A DNA stretch of 64,000 nucleotides from Halomonas piscis (GCF_031886125.1 NZ_CP119391.1:1984001-2048000), one strand, 5' to 3'. Shown: positions 37,092 through 50,630, counted from the stretch's first letter. The notes: a model not told the origin generated them from the letters alone. Program-made: numbers and translations.

Positions 37092-37640
37092 TCAGGACGT
37101 CTCGCGCCGTTGAAAATCCGGCAGCGGAATATCCCTGAGGGAGTCCGGCGCCGGGGGCAGCGTTAAGTCCCACTGCTCGAGCCGGCCGAGCGCCCAGCCG
37201 CGCAGCTGCTCAAAGGTCGGGCGCAGCGCGGCTTCCTGCCAGGCGTTTAGCGACTCCAGCGGCGTCAGCGTCAGCAGTATCGTTGCCACCAGCAGTATGG
37301 CGGCGCCGCGCACCAGGCCAAAGGCTGCCCCGGCCAGGCGGTTGAGAAAGCCCATCCCCGCCCACTCGATCGCCGCGTGCAGCAGGCGGATGACGATGCC
37401 GCCCAGCAGAATCACGGCGAGCACTACCAGCACAAATCCCAGCACCAGGCGCGCATCAAAGCTTTCGATCCATCCGGCCAGCAGCTCGGCCACGGGCTTT
37501 GCCAGCGCCCGCGCCGCCACGAGCGCCGCCACCCAGACCGCCAGCCCCAGCGCTTCGCGCACCAGCCCGCGAACCAGGCCGGCAAGCACGGATAACGCCA
37601 GCACGGCGAGAAACAGCGCGTCGATCCAGGTCAGCGCCAC
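37092..37640 (-). CDS. cvpA: Colicin V production protein CvpA
   Basis: 182 residues with four membrane helices (LFLAVLALSVLAGL, GLAVWVAALVAARAL, LVLGFVLVVLAVILLGGIVI, AAFGLVRGAAILLVATIL). An inner-membrane protein of uncertain function, encoded upstream of purF in most gammaproteobacteria, as here. Only three bases separate it from the dedD stop. Confidence 0.94.
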   Translation of the reverse strand: MALTWIDALFLAVLALSVLAGLVRGLVREALGLAVWVAALVAARALAKPVAELLAGWIESFDARLVLGFVLVVLAVILLGGIVIRLLHAAIEWAGMGFLNRLAGAAFGLVRGAAILLVATILLTLTPLESLNAWQEAALRPTFEQLRGWALGRLEQWDLTLPPAPDSLRDIPLPDFQRRETS

Positions 37641-37643
37641 GGC

Positions 37644-38309
37644 TCAGTCACGCACCCGGACCAGCAGCCCCTGCTGGTTGGCCTTCTCCTTGATCAGCGA
37701 GCGGGCCTGCTCGCCGTCGTCAGAGCTTGAGTAGGGCCCCACTAGCACGGTGGTCAGGTCATTGTCCCGAGCGCGGGTATAAACGCGAAAGCCCTGCCCT
37801 TCGAGCTCTTTTTTCAGCCGGCTGGCGTTTTCCGCCTGGCCGAAACTGCCCACTTGGACCGCCCATTCGCCGCCCTCGGCCGCTTTGGGCGCGTCGCTGC
37901 CCTGCATCATGTCGGCAATGGGATCGCTTTTGTCATCGCCGCTTTCGGCCCGGTCCGCGGCCGCCGGAGCATCATCGTCCCCGGGCTCTTCCGCGGTTAG
38001 CGTCGGCGGCTCGGCCACGGCTTTTTCGCCGGCCTCCGGCGTTTTGTCGTCCGCTTCCCCGGTGGCGCTGTCGAGCGGCACGGCGTTGGCGACGCTGCCC
38101 TCGTCGCCCTTGTCAGCGTCGATGGAGTCCGGCTTTTGCGGCGCCGGCACCTCGTGGCGGGGCACGTCTACAGGCTTTTCAACGTCGAAGGAGGGCTTGA
38201 GCGGCTCGTCGCGGGGGGCCGGCTCGCTCATCAGCCAGGGCACGATGATCGCCGCCAGCGCCAGCAGGATGACAATGCCGCAGATACGCTCGGTCTTGCC
38301 GTATTTCAT
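37644..38309 (-). CDS. dedD: SPOR-domain cell-division protein, DedD-like
   Basis: 221 residues. A short cytoplasmic start and one membrane helix (GIVILLALAAIIVPWLM, about 10-26), a long acidic, Pro/Ala-rich periplasmic linker, then a SPOR domain (WAVQVGSFGQAENASRLKKE to the end) that binds denuded septal peptidoglycan. Its position between folC and cvpA is the usual dedD location. The linker is strongly acidic, as often in halophiles. Confidence 0.92.
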   Translation of the reverse strand: MKYGKTERICGIVILLALAAIIVPWLMSEPAPRDEPLKPSFDVEKPVDVPRHEVPAPQKPDSIDADKGDEGSVANAVPLDSATGEADDKTPEAGEKAVAEPPTLTAEEPGDDDAPAAADRAESGDDKSDPIADMMQGSDAPKAAEGGEWAVQVGSFGQAENASRLKKELEGQGFRVYTRARDNDLTTVLVGPYSSSDDGEQARSLIKEKANQQGLLVRVRD

Positions 38310-38357
38310 AGGTGTGTCCTCTAGCAGATCGGCCCTGCCGGGCCGCTCGCGCGGCGC

Positions 38358-39654
<1,297 letters not shown>

Positions 39655-39662
<8 letters not shown>

Positions 39663-40815
39663 CCCGGGGCTTATCGCCGTTGTCGTCGCTGTTGCCGCTG
39701 TCGTCAGGCGTTTCGGCCGCGTCAGGCGCCGCGCCGTCCGCCTCGCGACGCGAAGCGTCGGCGGCTTGACCCTCGGCGGCGGCCTCCTCGGGCTCTGCGG
39801 CCGGACGCGTATCCGCGCGCTCTGCCTCATCATTGGCCTCGGTCGCGCCTGCGGCGCTGTCGGCCGGCGCCTCGTCGGTGAGAACTTCTTCGTCACCTTC
39901 GCTACCCACCGGCGGCGCTACCGGCGCGGGCGCGCCTTCGTCGGGCTGCGCCTGAGAGGCGGGCTGGTGCGTCAGCTTGCGCAGCATGCCGGCCAGCCGG
40001 GTGCGCATGTCGTGACGGTGTACAATCATGTCCACCGCGCCGTGCTCGAGCAAAAATTCGCTGCGCTGGAAGCCTTCGGGCAGGGTTTCGCGCACGGTCT
40101 GCTCGATGACCCGGGGGCCGGCAAAGCCGATCAGGGCGTTGGGCTCGGCGACGTTCAGGTCACCCAGCATGGCAAGCGAGGCCGAGACGCCGCCGAAGAC
40201 CGGATCGGTGAGCACCGAAATGTACGGCACGCCGGCCTCTTTGAGGCGCTCGAGCGCCGCCGAGGTCTTGGCCATCTGCATCAGCGAGAACAGCGCCTCC
40301 TGCATCCGCGCCCCGCCGGAGGCGGCAAAGCAGATCAGCGGCAGGCCTTCTTCGCGGGCAAGCGTCGCCGCGCGGGCAAACTTCTCGCCGACCACGGCCC
40401 CCATGGAACCGCCCATGAAAGTGAACTCAAACGCCACGGCGACTACCGGCAGACCGTCCAGCCGGCCGCGCATGGCGATCAGCGCGTCTTTCTCGCCGGT
40501 GGTTTTCTGCGCCGCGTTCAGGCGGTCGCGGTATTTCTTGGAGTCGCGGAACTTCAGCCGGTCAACCGGCTGCACCTCGGTGGCAAGCTCTTCACGGTCG
40601 TCCTCGTCCAGAAACCAGTCCAGCCGCTTGCGCGCGGTGAGGCGCAGATGATGGTCGCACTTGGGACACACGCTGTGGAGCTTTTCAAGCTCGGGCAGAT
40701 ACAGGACGGCGTCGCACTTGGGGCACTTGCGCCAAAGACCGTCGGGCACGCTGGCACGGCGGTCTTTACGCTGGATTCGCCCCATCGAGGGCACAATTTT
40801 GTCTAGCCAGCTCAT
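39655..40815 (-). CDS. accD: Acetyl-CoA carboxylase carboxyltransferase subunit beta
   Basis: 386 residues; the family core is about 285-300. An N-terminal zinc ribbon ([20 protein letters not shown]) is followed by the crotonase-type carboxyltransferase fold ([29 protein letters not shown]). It works with AccA to transfer carboxyl from biotin to acetyl-CoA, making malonyl-CoA. The last 90 residues are a disordered, Ala/Glu/Asp-rich tail (from about 298) not needed in the E. coli enzyme. Upstream is trpA, downstream the overlapping folC. Confidence 0.96.
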
Positions 40816-40903
40816 ATCACAAAGGCTTCCGTTATACGTTTATGCCCGGCGGGGCCAGGCCTGAAGGTTGGCGTGAAGCACGCGCGTAATATAAAAGGTG
40901 GCG

Positions 40904-41739
40904 TCAACGCGGCGCATCGGCAAGGTCCGGCGCCGTCGCCGCGTCCATGGCCCGGCGCATGTCGCCGAGCACGGCTTTCAGAGCGCCGGGAACCGCCTCC
41001 GGCGTGGTCGCGTTATCGGCAATCCGGTTGACCAGCGCGCTGCCGGCGATGACGCCGTCCGCGACTCTCGCGACCTCGGCGGCGGTGGCCCCGTCGCGGA
41101 TGCCGAAGCCCACGCACAGCGGCAGATCGGTCAGCTCGCGCAGCGGCGCCAGGTGCTCGGCCACGTCTTCGGCGTTGAGCGTCGCCGAACCGGTCACGCC
41201 CTTGAGCGACACGTAGTACAGGTAACCGTCGCCCTGGGCACAGATCGCGGCGGCGCGCTGCCGGGAAGTGGTCGGCGCCACCAGGAAAATCGCCGCCACG
41301 CCGTTGGCCTTCAACAGCGGCGCCAGCTCATCGGCCTCTTCCGGCGGCATGTCCACGGTGAGCACGCCGTCCACTCCGACCTCGGCCGCCCGGCGGGCAA
41401 AGGCCTCGTAGCCGATGCGTTCGATGGGGTTGAGATAGCCCATGAGCACCACCGGCGTAGCGCTGTCGGTGCGGCGGAACTCGGCCACCATGTCCAGCAG
41501 GTCAACCAGCCGAGTGCCGGCCGCCAGCGCCCGTTCGCAGGCTTTCTGGATCACCGGGCCGTCGGCCATGGGGTCGGAGAACGGCACGCCAAGCTCGATG
41601 ACGTCGGCGCCGGCTTCCACCAGCGCATGCATGAAGCCCACGGTATAGCGTGGCGCGGGGTCACCGGCGGTAATGAACGGAATCAGCGCGCGGCGCCCCT
41701 GCTGCTTGAGTTCGCTGAATCGTTGGTCGATACGGTTCA
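40904..41739 (-). CDS. trpA: Tryptophan synthase alpha subunit
   Basis: 278 residues, TIM barrel. Cleaves indole-glycerol phosphate. Seen are the N-terminal FITAGDP, the catalytic Glu/Asp block [17 protein letters not shown], and [13 protein letters not shown] for phosphate binding. ATG 41739 was chosen with AAGAGA upstream; ATG 41745 is a second possibility. It lies 24 bases after trpB, with which it forms the alpha2beta2 enzyme. Confidence 0.97.
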
Positions 41740-41763
41740 TGGTCATCTCTTGAAGTCGGGCCC

Positions 41764-43041
<1,278 letters not shown>

Positions 43042-43189
43042 GGGTGCACCTCACAAAAAACGCCAAGAGTTAAGCCATCCATCCCCCGGACGGGAGCGAA
43101 GCTGGCTTTCGTTATTCGACCGGTAAACGCGCAGCGGGGTTCCGCGCCGCCCGGGTAGGTCGTCACGCCAACACCTCCGCGCGTGAACG

Positions 43190-43840
43190 CTACAAGGCCG
43201 CCTGGGACGCACGATCCGCCGCCGCTACCCGCTTTACGAACGCCGTCATTTTCGCCGGGTCCTTGCGGCCGGGGGCGGCCTCGATGCCGCCGGAAACGTC
43301 CACCGCGTGGGGCGCTACCCGGCGGACCGCGCGGCCGATAGTGTCAGGCGTCAGGCCACCGGCGAGGATAACAGGTTTTGCAAGCCGAGCGGGAATTCTC
43401 GACCAGTCGAAAACCTCCCCCGTGCCGCCCGGCATTCCCGGCCGGTAGGCGTCCAGCAGCAGCGCCGAGGCGCCGGCGTAGCGTTCGGCTTCGCGGTGCA
43501 GGTCAACGCCGTCGCGCATGCGCAGCGCCTTGATCCAGGCCGTGGCGTAGCGCGCGCAGTCGGCGGGCAGCTCGCTGCCGTGGAACTGCAGCATATCGAG
43601 ATGGGGAGCGCACTCCTCGACCAGGGCCGGGTCGGCGTCCACAAACAGCCCCACCCGGGTGACAAAGGCCGGCACCTCGGCGGCGAGGGTGGCAAGCGTT
43701 GCCACGTCGATGGCGCGCTTGCTGCCGGGCCACATGACAAAGCCCAGGGCATCGACGCCCTGCGCCACGGCCACGCGGACATCCTCGGCCCGGGTCAGCC
43801 CGCAAAACTTGATTCGGGTGCGTGAAGGCGCCGGCGTCAT
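43190..43840 (-). CDS. trpF: Phosphoribosylanthranilate isomerase
   Basis: 216 residues, TIM barrel, stand-alone (not fused to TrpC). Catalytic Cys in RIKFCGLTR and Asp in VDVSGGIEAAPG; LFVDADPALVEE and AGGLTPDTIG are also family blocks. Converts phosphoribosylanthranilate to CdRP. ATG 43840 overlaps the truA stop as ATGA. With trpBA downstream it gives three of the tryptophan steps; the others lie elsewhere. Confidence 0.97.
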   Translation of the reverse strand: MTPAPSRTRIKFCGLTRAEDVRVAVAQGVDALGFVMWPGSKRAIDVATLATLAAEVPAFVTRVGLFVDADPALVEECAPHLDMLQFHGSELPADCARYATAWIKALRMRDGVDLHREAERYAGASALLLDAYRPGMPGGTGEVFDWSRIPARLAKPVILAGGLTPDTIGRAVRRVAPHAVDVSGGIEAAPGRKDPAKMTAFVKRVAAADRASQAAL

Positions 43841-44760
43841 GTCGCGCCCTCCTCGACGATGCGGCGCGGGCGGCCCCGGCGCAGGCGCACCATGCGCGAG
43901 TCGGGGATCGGCCGCTCGCCGGTCCACTCACCGGTAGACAGCAAAAGCCCCGGCCCCAGCGGTTCTCGAGGCAGGTCAAAGGCGTCGTCGTAGCGCACGT
44001 CGACAAAGTGCAGCCCCCGAGCCGGCGCGGTCACGTCGCCCTGCTGACGGTCTTTCAAGGCCAGCAGCCGGGCGAGCCAGCCTTCGTCCCGAGCGCCGCG
44101 GCCGACGCTCAAGAGCGCGCCGGCAATATTGCGGATCATGTGGTGCAAAAAGGCGTTGCCCTGGATGTCGATCACTACCAGCGGGCCGTGACGCCTGACC
44201 TCGAGAAAGTGCATGTGCCGCCAGGGCGTTTTTGACCGGCAGCCGGCAGCGCGAAAGCTGGAGAAGTCGTTCTCGCCCACTAGCGCCTGGGCCGCCCGGT
44301 GCATGACATCGACGTCCAGCGGGTCGCGGCACCAGGTGACGTTGGCGCGCTCGAGCACCGGGGGATTGAGCTGATTGATCAGCACATAGCGGTAGCGCCG
44401 CGCCAGCGCGCTCAGGCGCGAGTGAAAATCGTCGGGCACGGCTTTCACCCAGTGCACGGCGATGTCCCGGGGGAGATTGGCGTTGGCGCCGAAGACCCAG
44501 CCCTTCTCACTGCGCGACGCCGGCGCGTCGAAATGGATGACCTGGCGGGTAGCGTGAACGCCGGAGTCAGTACGGCCGCTGGCATGAACCTGTACCGGGG
44601 CGTTGGCCACTCGGCTCAGCGCCTGCTCCAGCGCCCCCTGGATCGAGGCGGCGTGGCTCAGGCGCTGAAAGCCGCAGTAGCCGCTGCCGTCATACTCGAT
44701 GCCCATGGCGAGCCGCCCGGTCAGCGGCGAGGTTTCGTCAAAGCGGTCAAACAGCGTCAT
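43837..44760 (-). CDS. truA: tRNA pseudouridine(38-40) synthase
   Basis: 307 residues. Isomerises U38-U40 in tRNA anticodon stems. The catalytic Asp lies in ASGRTDSGVHATRQV; GIEYDGSGYCGFQRL marks the N-terminal repeat and FLHHMIRNIAGALLSVGRG the C-terminal half. ATG 44760 was chosen over a TTG (44772); both give short extensions before the conserved start. It immediately follows fimV and overlaps trpF. Confidence 0.95.
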   Translation of the reverse strand: MTLFDRFDETSPLTGRLAMGIEYDGSGYCGFQRLSHAASIQGALEQALSRVANAPVQVHASGRTDSGVHATRQVIHFDAPASRSEKGWVFGANANLPRDIAVHWVKAVPDDFHSRLSALARRYRYVLINQLNPPVLERANVTWCRDPLDVDVMHRAAQALVGENDFSSFRAAGCRSKTPWRHMHFLEVRRHGPLVVIDIQGNAFLHHMIRNIAGALLSVGRGARDEGWLARLLALKDRQQGDVTAPARGLHFVDVRYDDAFDLPREPLGPGLLLSTGEWTGERPIPDSRMVRLRRGRPRRIVEEGAT

Positions 44761-44772
44761 CACTTGCCACAA

Positions 44773-45843
44773 TCAATAGGAAGAAGAAGACGTATTATCC
44801 TGACTCGACGGCTCGAATGCCACCTCTTCGCTGCGCGGCGAGGCGTTCGCGTAAACGCCGACGTCGTCATCGGCGTGGCCCGAGCGCTGCCGGTAGCGCC
44901 ACAGCGCCGCCGCCAGCGCCAGCAGTAGCAGCGCCCCCGCCGCCATCGGCCAGCGATACTCGGCGGCAAGGCTTGCCATGCCGCGACGGGCAACGGCAAA
45001 TTCGCTGGCCGGCGACACCGCGCCGCCCGTCGCCGTGCCGCTTGCCGGCCGGTCCTCGTCCGCGCTTGCCCTATTATAGCCCGGCGTTCCCTCCTGCACC
45101 TCCTGGCGCGCCAGCTCCACCTCCTGAAGCGCCAGTTCCTCAGTCAGCCGGGAGAGCTCCGACTCCAGCCGGGACACCTCCTCAAGCAGGCGGTCGCGCT
45201 GGCCAATGACGCGCTCAAGGCGGTCCTTGAGCGCGTCGAGCTCGCCCGCATCACCTCCCTGGCCAAGTTTCTGACCCAGCTCCCTGACCTGGGCTAGCAC
45301 GCTCTGATCGAGCGCCCCGAGCCCACCCGCCGCCTGCTCCGGCTCCAGCGACAGCGCCTCGCCGGCCTCCAGGCCCGGTGCCGACGGCTGCTGCTGCCCG
45401 CCCTGCTCCCGGCCGGTTTGCTGCGGCGCGTCCGGCGGCCCCAGCGGCACGTGCACCGGCCCTTCCGGCCCGCGGATACGCCAGGCAATGTTCATGTAGT
45501 CGATGGTTTTTTCCGCCTGGGCCTTGCTGCGGCGGAGCATGCGCTCGACGTCCGGCACTTTGAGCTCGGTGTTGGCGCTCATGCTGTTGATGTTGCCGCT
45601 GGGAAAGGCCTCGGGATTGGCTTCCACCAGCGCCAGCATGACCTGCTCGACGCTTGCCTTCTCGGGCCTGACACGCTCGGCTACGTGCCACAGAGCGTCG
45701 CCGCTGCTGACGTAGGTAGTAGCAGGCAATGTGCGCTGCGCCGGGTCGCCGCCGGCACTATCCTGCGCGCCTTCGTCGGCATGGCCCAGCGGGCCGGCAA
45801 GCGATACGGCAAGCAGCACAGCCAGCGCGGTTGGTAGTTTCAT
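44773..45843 (-). CDS. fimV: FimV-like inner-membrane protein, short form
   Basis: 356 residues. A signal peptide (ALAVLLAVSLAGPLGHA) precedes the FimV N-terminal and LysM-like region (YVSSGDALWHVAERV, QVMLALVEANPEAFPSGNIN, LKVPDVERM). Then come a Pro/Gln-rich linker, a coiled coil (about 200-255), a membrane helix (GALLLLALAAALWRYR, about 300-316) and a short cytoplasmic tail ending SSSSY. Pseudomonas FimV is about 920 residues with a TPR cytoplasmic domain; that domain is missing, so this is a minimal version. FimV organises polar type IV pilus machinery. Its place between asd and truA is the conserved fimV location. Confidence 0.87.
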   Translation of the reverse strand: MKLPTALAVLLAVSLAGPLGHADEGAQDSAGGDPAQRTLPATTYVSSGDALWHVAERVRPEKASVEQVMLALVEANPEAFPSGNINSMSANTELKVPDVERMLRRSKAQAEKTIDYMNIAWRIRGPEGPVHVPLGPPDAPQQTGREQGGQQQPSAPGLEAGEALSLEPEQAAGGLGALDQSVLAQVRELGQKLGQGGDAGELDALKDRLERVIGQRDRLLEEVSRLESELSRLTEELALQEVELARQEVQEGTPGYNRASADEDRPASGTATGGAVSPASEFAVARRGMASLAAEYRWPMAAGALLLLALAAALWRYRQRSGHADDDVGVYANASPRSEEVAFEPSSQDNTSSSSY

Positions 45844-45979
45844 GAGCCCCCGGTTCCCTACGGTTACGGCGCGTCGGAGCGAATGCCTTCCGGCCCGACG
45901 CCTTCAGTGTCGTTTCCTCCCATATTCTACCGGCGTATCGGCCCGGCGGCATCCACAGCGGAGCAATATAAAGGAGACA

Positions 45980-46012
45980 TAAAAAAAACGGGCGCCGGCT
46001 ACAGCGCCCGTT
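45980..46012 (-). terminator. Rho-independent terminator after asd
   Basis: AACGGGCGC pairs with GCGCCCGTT over nine bases with an eight-base loop, followed by eight Ts on the minus strand. It lies 20 bases after the asd stop. Confidence 0.9.
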
Positions 46013-46032
46013 GACGACGGCAATCGCCTAGT

Positions 46033-47145
46033 TTACTGCTCGCGCAGAATCGCCAGCATCCGCTTGAGCGGCTCGGCCGCGCCCCACAAAAGCTGGTCGC
46101 CGGCGCTGAAGGCCGAGAGATACTCGCCGCCCATGGCCAGCTTGCGCAGCCGGCCCACCGGCACGCTCAGAGTGCCGGTGACCGCCGCCGGGGTGAGCCG
46201 ATCGATGGTGGCGTCCTTGTCGTTGGGCACGACGCTCACCCAGTCGTTGTGCTTCGCCAGACGGTCTTCGATCTCGTCGAGGGGCACGTCCTGCTTGAGC
46301 TTGATGGTAAACGCCTGACTGTGCGAGCGCATGGTGCCCACGCGCACGCAGATGCCGTCGATGGGGACGGGGTTGTTGTCCAGGCCGAGAATCTTGTTGG
46401 ACTCGGCGCCGCCCTTCCACTCCTCGCGGCTCTGGCCGTTGTCGAGCTTGCTGTCGATCCACGGCAGGAGGCTTCCGGCCAGCGGCGCGCCGAAGTTGTC
46501 GGCGGGAAAGTCGCCGCCGCGCATGGCCGCGGTGACCTTGCGGTCGATGTCGAGAATCGCGCTGGAGGTATCCTTGAGCTCTTCGCCGACGCTGTCGCGC
46601 AGCCCGCCCATCTGGTTGAGCAGCTCGCGCATGTGCTTGGCGCCGGAGCCGGACGCCGCCTGATAGGTCATGGAGGTCATCCACTCGATCATGCCGGCCT
46701 CAAACAGCCCGCCAAGGCCCATGAGCATCAGGCTGACGGTGCAGTTGCCGCCGACGAACGTCTTTGCCCCGCGCGCCAGCTGGGCATCGATGACGCCACG
46801 GTTGACCGGGTCCAGCACGATGGTGGTGTCGTCATCCATGCGCAGGGCGCTGGCGGCGTCGAGCCAGTAGCCGTTCCAGCCCTCGCGGCGCAGGTCGGCG
46901 TACACCTGTTTGGTGTAGTCGCCGCCCTGGGTGGTCACGATGACGTCGAGCGCCTTGAGCTCGTCCAGGGCAAAGGCGTCTTTCAATGCGGGGACGTCAG
47001 CGCCGATGTCAGGCCCCGGCTGGCCGACCTGGGAGGTGGTGAAAAACTCAGGCTCGATGCCGCTGAAATCACCGTCTTCGAGCATCCGCTGCATCAGCAC
47101 GGAGCCCACCATGCCGCGCCACCCCACAAAACCGACTTTCAACAT
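46033..47145 (-). CDS. asd: Aspartate-semialdehyde dehydrogenase
   Basis: 370 residues, the longer proteobacterial class. Reduces aspartyl phosphate with NADPH for lysine, threonine and methionine synthesis. The NADP motif is [17 protein letters not shown], the catalytic Cys is in [17 protein letters not shown], and the [14 protein letters not shown] block is conserved. Its own terminator follows, separating it from fimV. Upstream is leuB. Confidence 0.97.
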   Translation of the reverse strand: MLKVGFVGWRGMVGSVLMQRMLEDGDFSGIEPEFFTTSQVGQPGPDIGADVPALKDAFALDELKALDVIVTTQGGDYTKQVYADLRREGWNGYWLDAASALRMDDDTTIVLDPVNRGVIDAQLARGAKTFVGGNCTVSLMLMGLGGLFEAGMIEWMTSMTYQAASGSGAKHMRELLNQMGGLRDSVGEELKDTSSAILDIDRKVTAAMRGGDFPADNFGAPLAGSLLPWIDSKLDNGQSREEWKGGAESNKILGLDNNPVPIDGICVRVGTMRSHSQAFTIKLKQDVPLDEIEDRLAKHNDWVSVVPNDKDATIDRLTPAAVTGTLSVPVGRLRKLAMGGEYLSAFSAGDQLLWGAAEPLKRMLAILREQ

Positions 47146-47223
47146 GACAAGTCCTCCGGAAAAAATGTGGTTTCATTGTACACGATTGCGCGGCGCGTTT
47201 ATCACCCGGCCCCGGGAGAAGCG

Positions 47224-48309
47224 TCAGGCCAGCCGACGGGAAAAGGCCTCGAGCACGGCGTCGCCCATGGCGTCGGTACCCACGGCCTCTGCGCTGTCGG
47301 CGGCGATGTCGGCGGTGCGCAGGCCGTCGTCCAGTACGCTACCCACTGCCGCCTCGATACGCTTGGCCATGGCGTTTTCGTCAAGCGAATAGCGCAGCAT
47401 CATGGCCACCGAGAGCATCATCGCCAAGGGGTTGGCCATGTTCTTGCCGGCGATATCCGGGGCGCTGCCGTGGCAGGGCTCGTACATGCCCTGGCCGGAT
47501 TCGTTCAGCGAGGCCGAGGGCAGCATGCCGATGGAGCCGGTGAGCATGGCCGCGGCGTCGGACAGGATATCGCCGAACATGTTGCCGGTGACCACGACGT
47601 CAAACTGCTTGGGCGCACGCACCAGCTGCATGGCGGCGTTGTCCACGTACATGTGGGAAAGCTCGACGTCGGGGTACTCCGGCGCCAGGCGCTCCATGAC
47701 TTCGCGCCACAGCATGGTGACCTCGAGCACGTTGGCCTTGTCCACCGAGCACAGCTTTTTGCCGCGCTTTTGCGCCATGGCAAAGGCGACTCGGCCGATG
47801 CGCTCGATCTCCGCCTCGGTGTAAACGTAGGTGTTGTAGCCCAGACGCTGGCCGTCGCGCGCTTCGATTCCCCGGGGCTGGCCGAAGTAGATGCCGCCGG
47901 TGAGCTCGCGCACGATCATGATATCCAGCCCCGAGACCAGCTCGGGCTTGAGGCTCGAGGCCTCGGCGAGCTGCGGGTACAAAAGCGCCGGGCGCAGGTT
48001 GCCAAAAAGCCCCAGGTGCTTGCGCAGGCCCAGAAGCCCCTGTTCCGGGCGCCTGGAGCGATCCTCCAGCGCGTCCCATTGGGGGCCGCCCACCGCGCCC
48101 AGCAGCACCGCGTCGGCGGCCCTGGCTTTCTCGAGCGTTGCCGCCGGCAGCGGCTCGCCGTGGGCGTCAAAGGCACTGCCGCCCACCGGCGCTTCGTCGA
48201 CGTCGATATCCAGCCCGGCCTTTTGGCAGGCTTCAAGCAGGCGCGCCGCCTGGGCGATGATTTCCGGGCCGATGCCGTCACCCGGGAGTAAAAGTACCTT
48301 GCGTGTCAT
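47224..48309 (-). CDS. leuB: 3-isopropylmalate dehydrogenase
   Basis: 361 residues. Oxidatively decarboxylates 3-isopropylmalate with NAD+. Conserved blocks are [42 protein letters not shown] and the Mg/substrate region [19 protein letters not shown] 48309 with AAGGA upstream; a longer frame extends into leuD but is not conserved-looking. It is the third gene of leuCDB, 20 bases after leuD. Confidence 0.97.
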   Translation of the reverse strand: MTRKVLLLPGDGIGPEIIAQAARLLEACQKAGLDIDVDEAPVGGSAFDAHGEPLPAATLEKARAADAVLLGAVGGPQWDALEDRSRRPEQGLLGLRKHLGLFGNLRPALLYPQLAEASSLKPELVSGLDIMIVRELTGGIYFGQPRGIEARDGQRLGYNTYVYTEAEIERIGRVAFAMAQKRGKKLCSVDKANVLEVTMLWREVMERLAPEYPDVELSHMYVDNAAMQLVRAPKQFDVVVTGNMFGDILSDAAAMLTGSIGMLPSASLNESGQGMYEPCHGSAPDIAGKNMANPLAMMLSVAMMLRYSLDENAMAKRIEAAVGSVLDDGLRTADIAADSAEAVGTDAMGDAVLEAFSRRLA

Positions 48310-48329
48310 AGGGAGTTCCTTGTTGGTGA

Positions 48330-48977
48330 TCAGGCGCTGTCGCGAAACAGCCAGGGCCGGCGGGCGCGGTGGTCGGCCTCGAACTCGCGGATGGCGTCTT
48401 CGTCCTTGAGCGTAATGCCGATGTCGTCGAGGCCTTCCAGCAGACACTGCTTGCGAAACGCGTCCACGGTAAACGCGATACGCTCGCCTTCGGGAGTGAT
48501 CATCTGCTGGTTTTCCAGATCCACGTCCAGGGCGTAGCCCTCGGTGGCCTCGACGGCCTTGAACAGGCGCTCCACGGTGTCTTCGTCGAGTTCGATCAGC
48601 AACAGGCCGTTCTTGAACGCGTTGTTGTAGAAGATATCGGCAAAGCTCGGCGCAATCACCGCGCGAAAGCCGAAGTCCTCGAGCGCCCAGGGCGCGTGCT
48701 CCCGGGAGCTGCCGCAGCCGAAGTTGCGCCGGGCGAGCAGCACTTCGGCGTTTTGATAGCGCGGCTGGTTAAGCACAAAATCCGGGTTGAGCGGCCGCTT
48801 GGAGCAGTCCTGGCCCGGGTAGCCCTCGTCCAGATAGCGCAGCTCGTCGAACAGGTTGACGCCGAAGCCGGTGCGCTTGATCGACTTCAAGAACTGCTTG
48901 GGAATGATCAGGTCGGTATCGACGTTGGCGCGGTCGAGCGGGGCGACCACGCCTTCAAAGCGGGTAAACTGTTTCAT
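48330..48977 (-). CDS. leuD: 3-isopropylmalate dehydratase small subunit
   Basis: 215 residues, aconitase-type swivel domain: [10 protein letters not shown] near the start and [17 protein letters not shown]. It pairs with LeuC to isomerise 2- to 3-isopropylmalate. Two bases separate its ATG from the leuC stop. Confidence 0.97.
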   Translation of the reverse strand: MKQFTRFEGVVAPLDRANVDTDLIIPKQFLKSIKRTGFGVNLFDELRYLDEGYPGQDCSKRPLNPDFVLNQPRYQNAEVLLARRNFGCGSSREHAPWALEDFGFRAVIAPSFADIFYNNAFKNGLLLIELDEDTVERLFKAVEATEGYALDVDLENQQMITPEGERIAFTVDAFRKQCLLEGLDDIGITLKDEDAIREFEADHRARRPWLFRDSA

Positions 48978-48979
48978 GT

Positions 48980-50431
48980 TCAGGCCTTTTGCGCGTGGAT
49001 GTCATCGTTGGCAGGCAGGCGGCGCACGTCCACAAAGTGGCCGGCAATGGCGGCGGCGGCGGCCATGGCCGGGCTCACCAGGTGGGTGCGGCCGCCGTAG
49101 CCCTGGCGCCCTTCGAAGTTGCGGTTGGAGGTCGAGGCGCAGTGCTCGCCGGCGCCGAGCTTGTCGGCGTTCATCGCCAGGCACATGGAGCAGCCCGGCT
49201 CGCGCCACTCAAAGCCCGCCTCGATAAAGACCTTGTCCAGCCCTTCTTCCTCGGCCTGGCGCTTCACCAATCCCGAGCCCGGGACCACCATGGCAAGCGT
49301 GACGCTGTCGGCCACCTTCTGGCCCTTTGCCACCGCGGCGGCTTCGCGCAGATCCTCGATGCGCGAGTTGGTGCAGGAGCCGATAAACACCTTGTCGAGG
49401 CGAATGTCGGTAATCTTCTGGTTGGGCGCCAGCCCCATGTACTCAAGCGCCCGGGCGTGGCTGGTGGCCAGGGTCTCGTCCGCGGCCCTGGCGGGGTCGG
49501 GCACCTGGCCGGAAATGCCGGTGACCATCTCGGGGCTGGTGCCCCAGCTCACCTGGGGTTCGATCTCGGCGGCGTCAATCGTCACCACCTTGTCGAACTC
49601 GGCGTCAGGGTCGGAGACCAGATTGCGCCAGTCGGCCACGGCGGCGTCCCACTGCTCGCCGGTGGGCGAGTACGGGCGGTTGCCGATGTAGTCGATGGTG
49701 GTGTCGTCCACCGCGATCATGCCCACCCGAGCGCCGGCTTCGATGGCCATGTTGCATACCGTCATGCGACCTTCCATGGAAAGCCCTTCGATGGCGCTGC
49801 CGGCAAACTCGATGGCATGCCCGGTGCCCCCGGCGGTGCCGATACGGCCGATAATCGCCAGCACCACGTCCTTGGCGGTGACGCCAAGGCCCAGCTCGCC
49901 CTCCACGCGCACCTGCATGTTCTTCATCTTCTGGGTAAGCAGGCACTGGGTGGCCAGCACGTGCTCGACTTCCGAGGTGCCGATGCCGTGGGCCAGCGCG
50001 CCGAAGGCACCGTGGGTGGCGGTGTGGGAATCGCCGCAGACCACGGTCATGCCCGGCAGGGTGGCGCCCTGCTCGGGGCCGATAACGTGAACGATGCCCT
50101 GGCGCGGATCGTTGATGCCAAACTGGGCAATGCCGTATTCGCTGCAGTTGTCGTCCAGAGTTTCGACCTGGATCAGCGACACCGGGTCCTTGATGCCCTT
50201 GTTGCCCTCAGCGCGCTCGGCCACGGTGGTGGGCACGTTGTGGTCGGCGGTGGCGAGGTTGGCATCCAGACGCCACGGCTTGCGCCCGGCCAGGCGCAGC
50301 CCTTCAAAGGCCTGGGGCGAGGTGACCTCGTGGAGCATGTGACGGTCGATATAGAGAAGCGCGGTGCCGTCGTCGCGCTGCTTGACCAGATGCTGCTCCC
50401 AGAGTTTGTCGTAAAGCGTCTGCGCTGCCAT
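48980..50431 (-). CDS. leuC: 3-isopropylmalate dehydratase large subunit
   Basis: 483 residues, aconitase family with a 4Fe-4S cluster. Cluster cysteines are in [13 protein letters not shown] and [29 protein letters not shown] is the other signature. It is the first gene of leuCDB, divergent from a LysR-type gene 203 bases away that may regulate it. No leader peptide with a Leu run was identified upstream. Confidence 0.97.
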   Translation of the reverse strand: MAAQTLYDKLWEQHLVKQRDDGTALLYIDRHMLHEVTSPQAFEGLRLAGRKPWRLDANLATADHNVPTTVAERAEGNKGIKDPVSLIQVETLDDNCSEYGIAQFGINDPRQGIVHVIGPEQGATLPGMTVVCGDSHTATHGAFGALAHGIGTSEVEHVLATQCLLTQKMKNMQVRVEGELGLGVTAKDVVLAIIGRIGTAGGTGHAIEFAGSAIEGLSMEGRMTVCNMAIEAGARVGMIAVDDTTIDYIGNRPYSPTGEQWDAAVADWRNLVSDPDAEFDKVVTIDAAEIEPQVSWGTSPEMVTGISGQVPDPARAADETLATSHARALEYMGLAPNQKITDIRLDKVFIGSCTNSRIEDLREAAAVAKGQKVADSVTLAMVVPGSGLVKRQAEEEGLDKVFIEAGFEWREPGCSMCLAMNADKLGAGEHCASTSNRNFEGRQGYGGRTHLVSPAMAAAAAIAGHFVDVRRLPANDDIHAQKA

Positions 50432-50615
50432 GTTGCCTCCCGGGCGGCTGCCCCGTGTGACGTATTGCGAATTACCGGCGTCGCAAGGCGTTTATTACTG
50501 GCGATAATCCCTGCGCTGCCTTGTGTGTTGTCAAGCCGTGCTGGTATCAGGCTGTGCTGGCCAATAGTGTTGCCCGCCGTTAAGATAAATGCAATTCATG
50601 TTACTTATGGTTTGG

Positions 50616-50630
50616 ATTCCTTTAAGGAAT
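50616..50630. promoter_or_regulatory. 15-bp palindrome ATTCCTTTAAGGAAT overlapping the lysR ribosome site
   Basis: The right half contains AAGGA, the likely Shine-Dalgarno sequence of the LysR gene, so a protein bound here could block both transcription and translation. It is the exact reverse complement of the palindrome at 28328-28342. An autoregulatory site is plausible. Confidence 0.45.
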
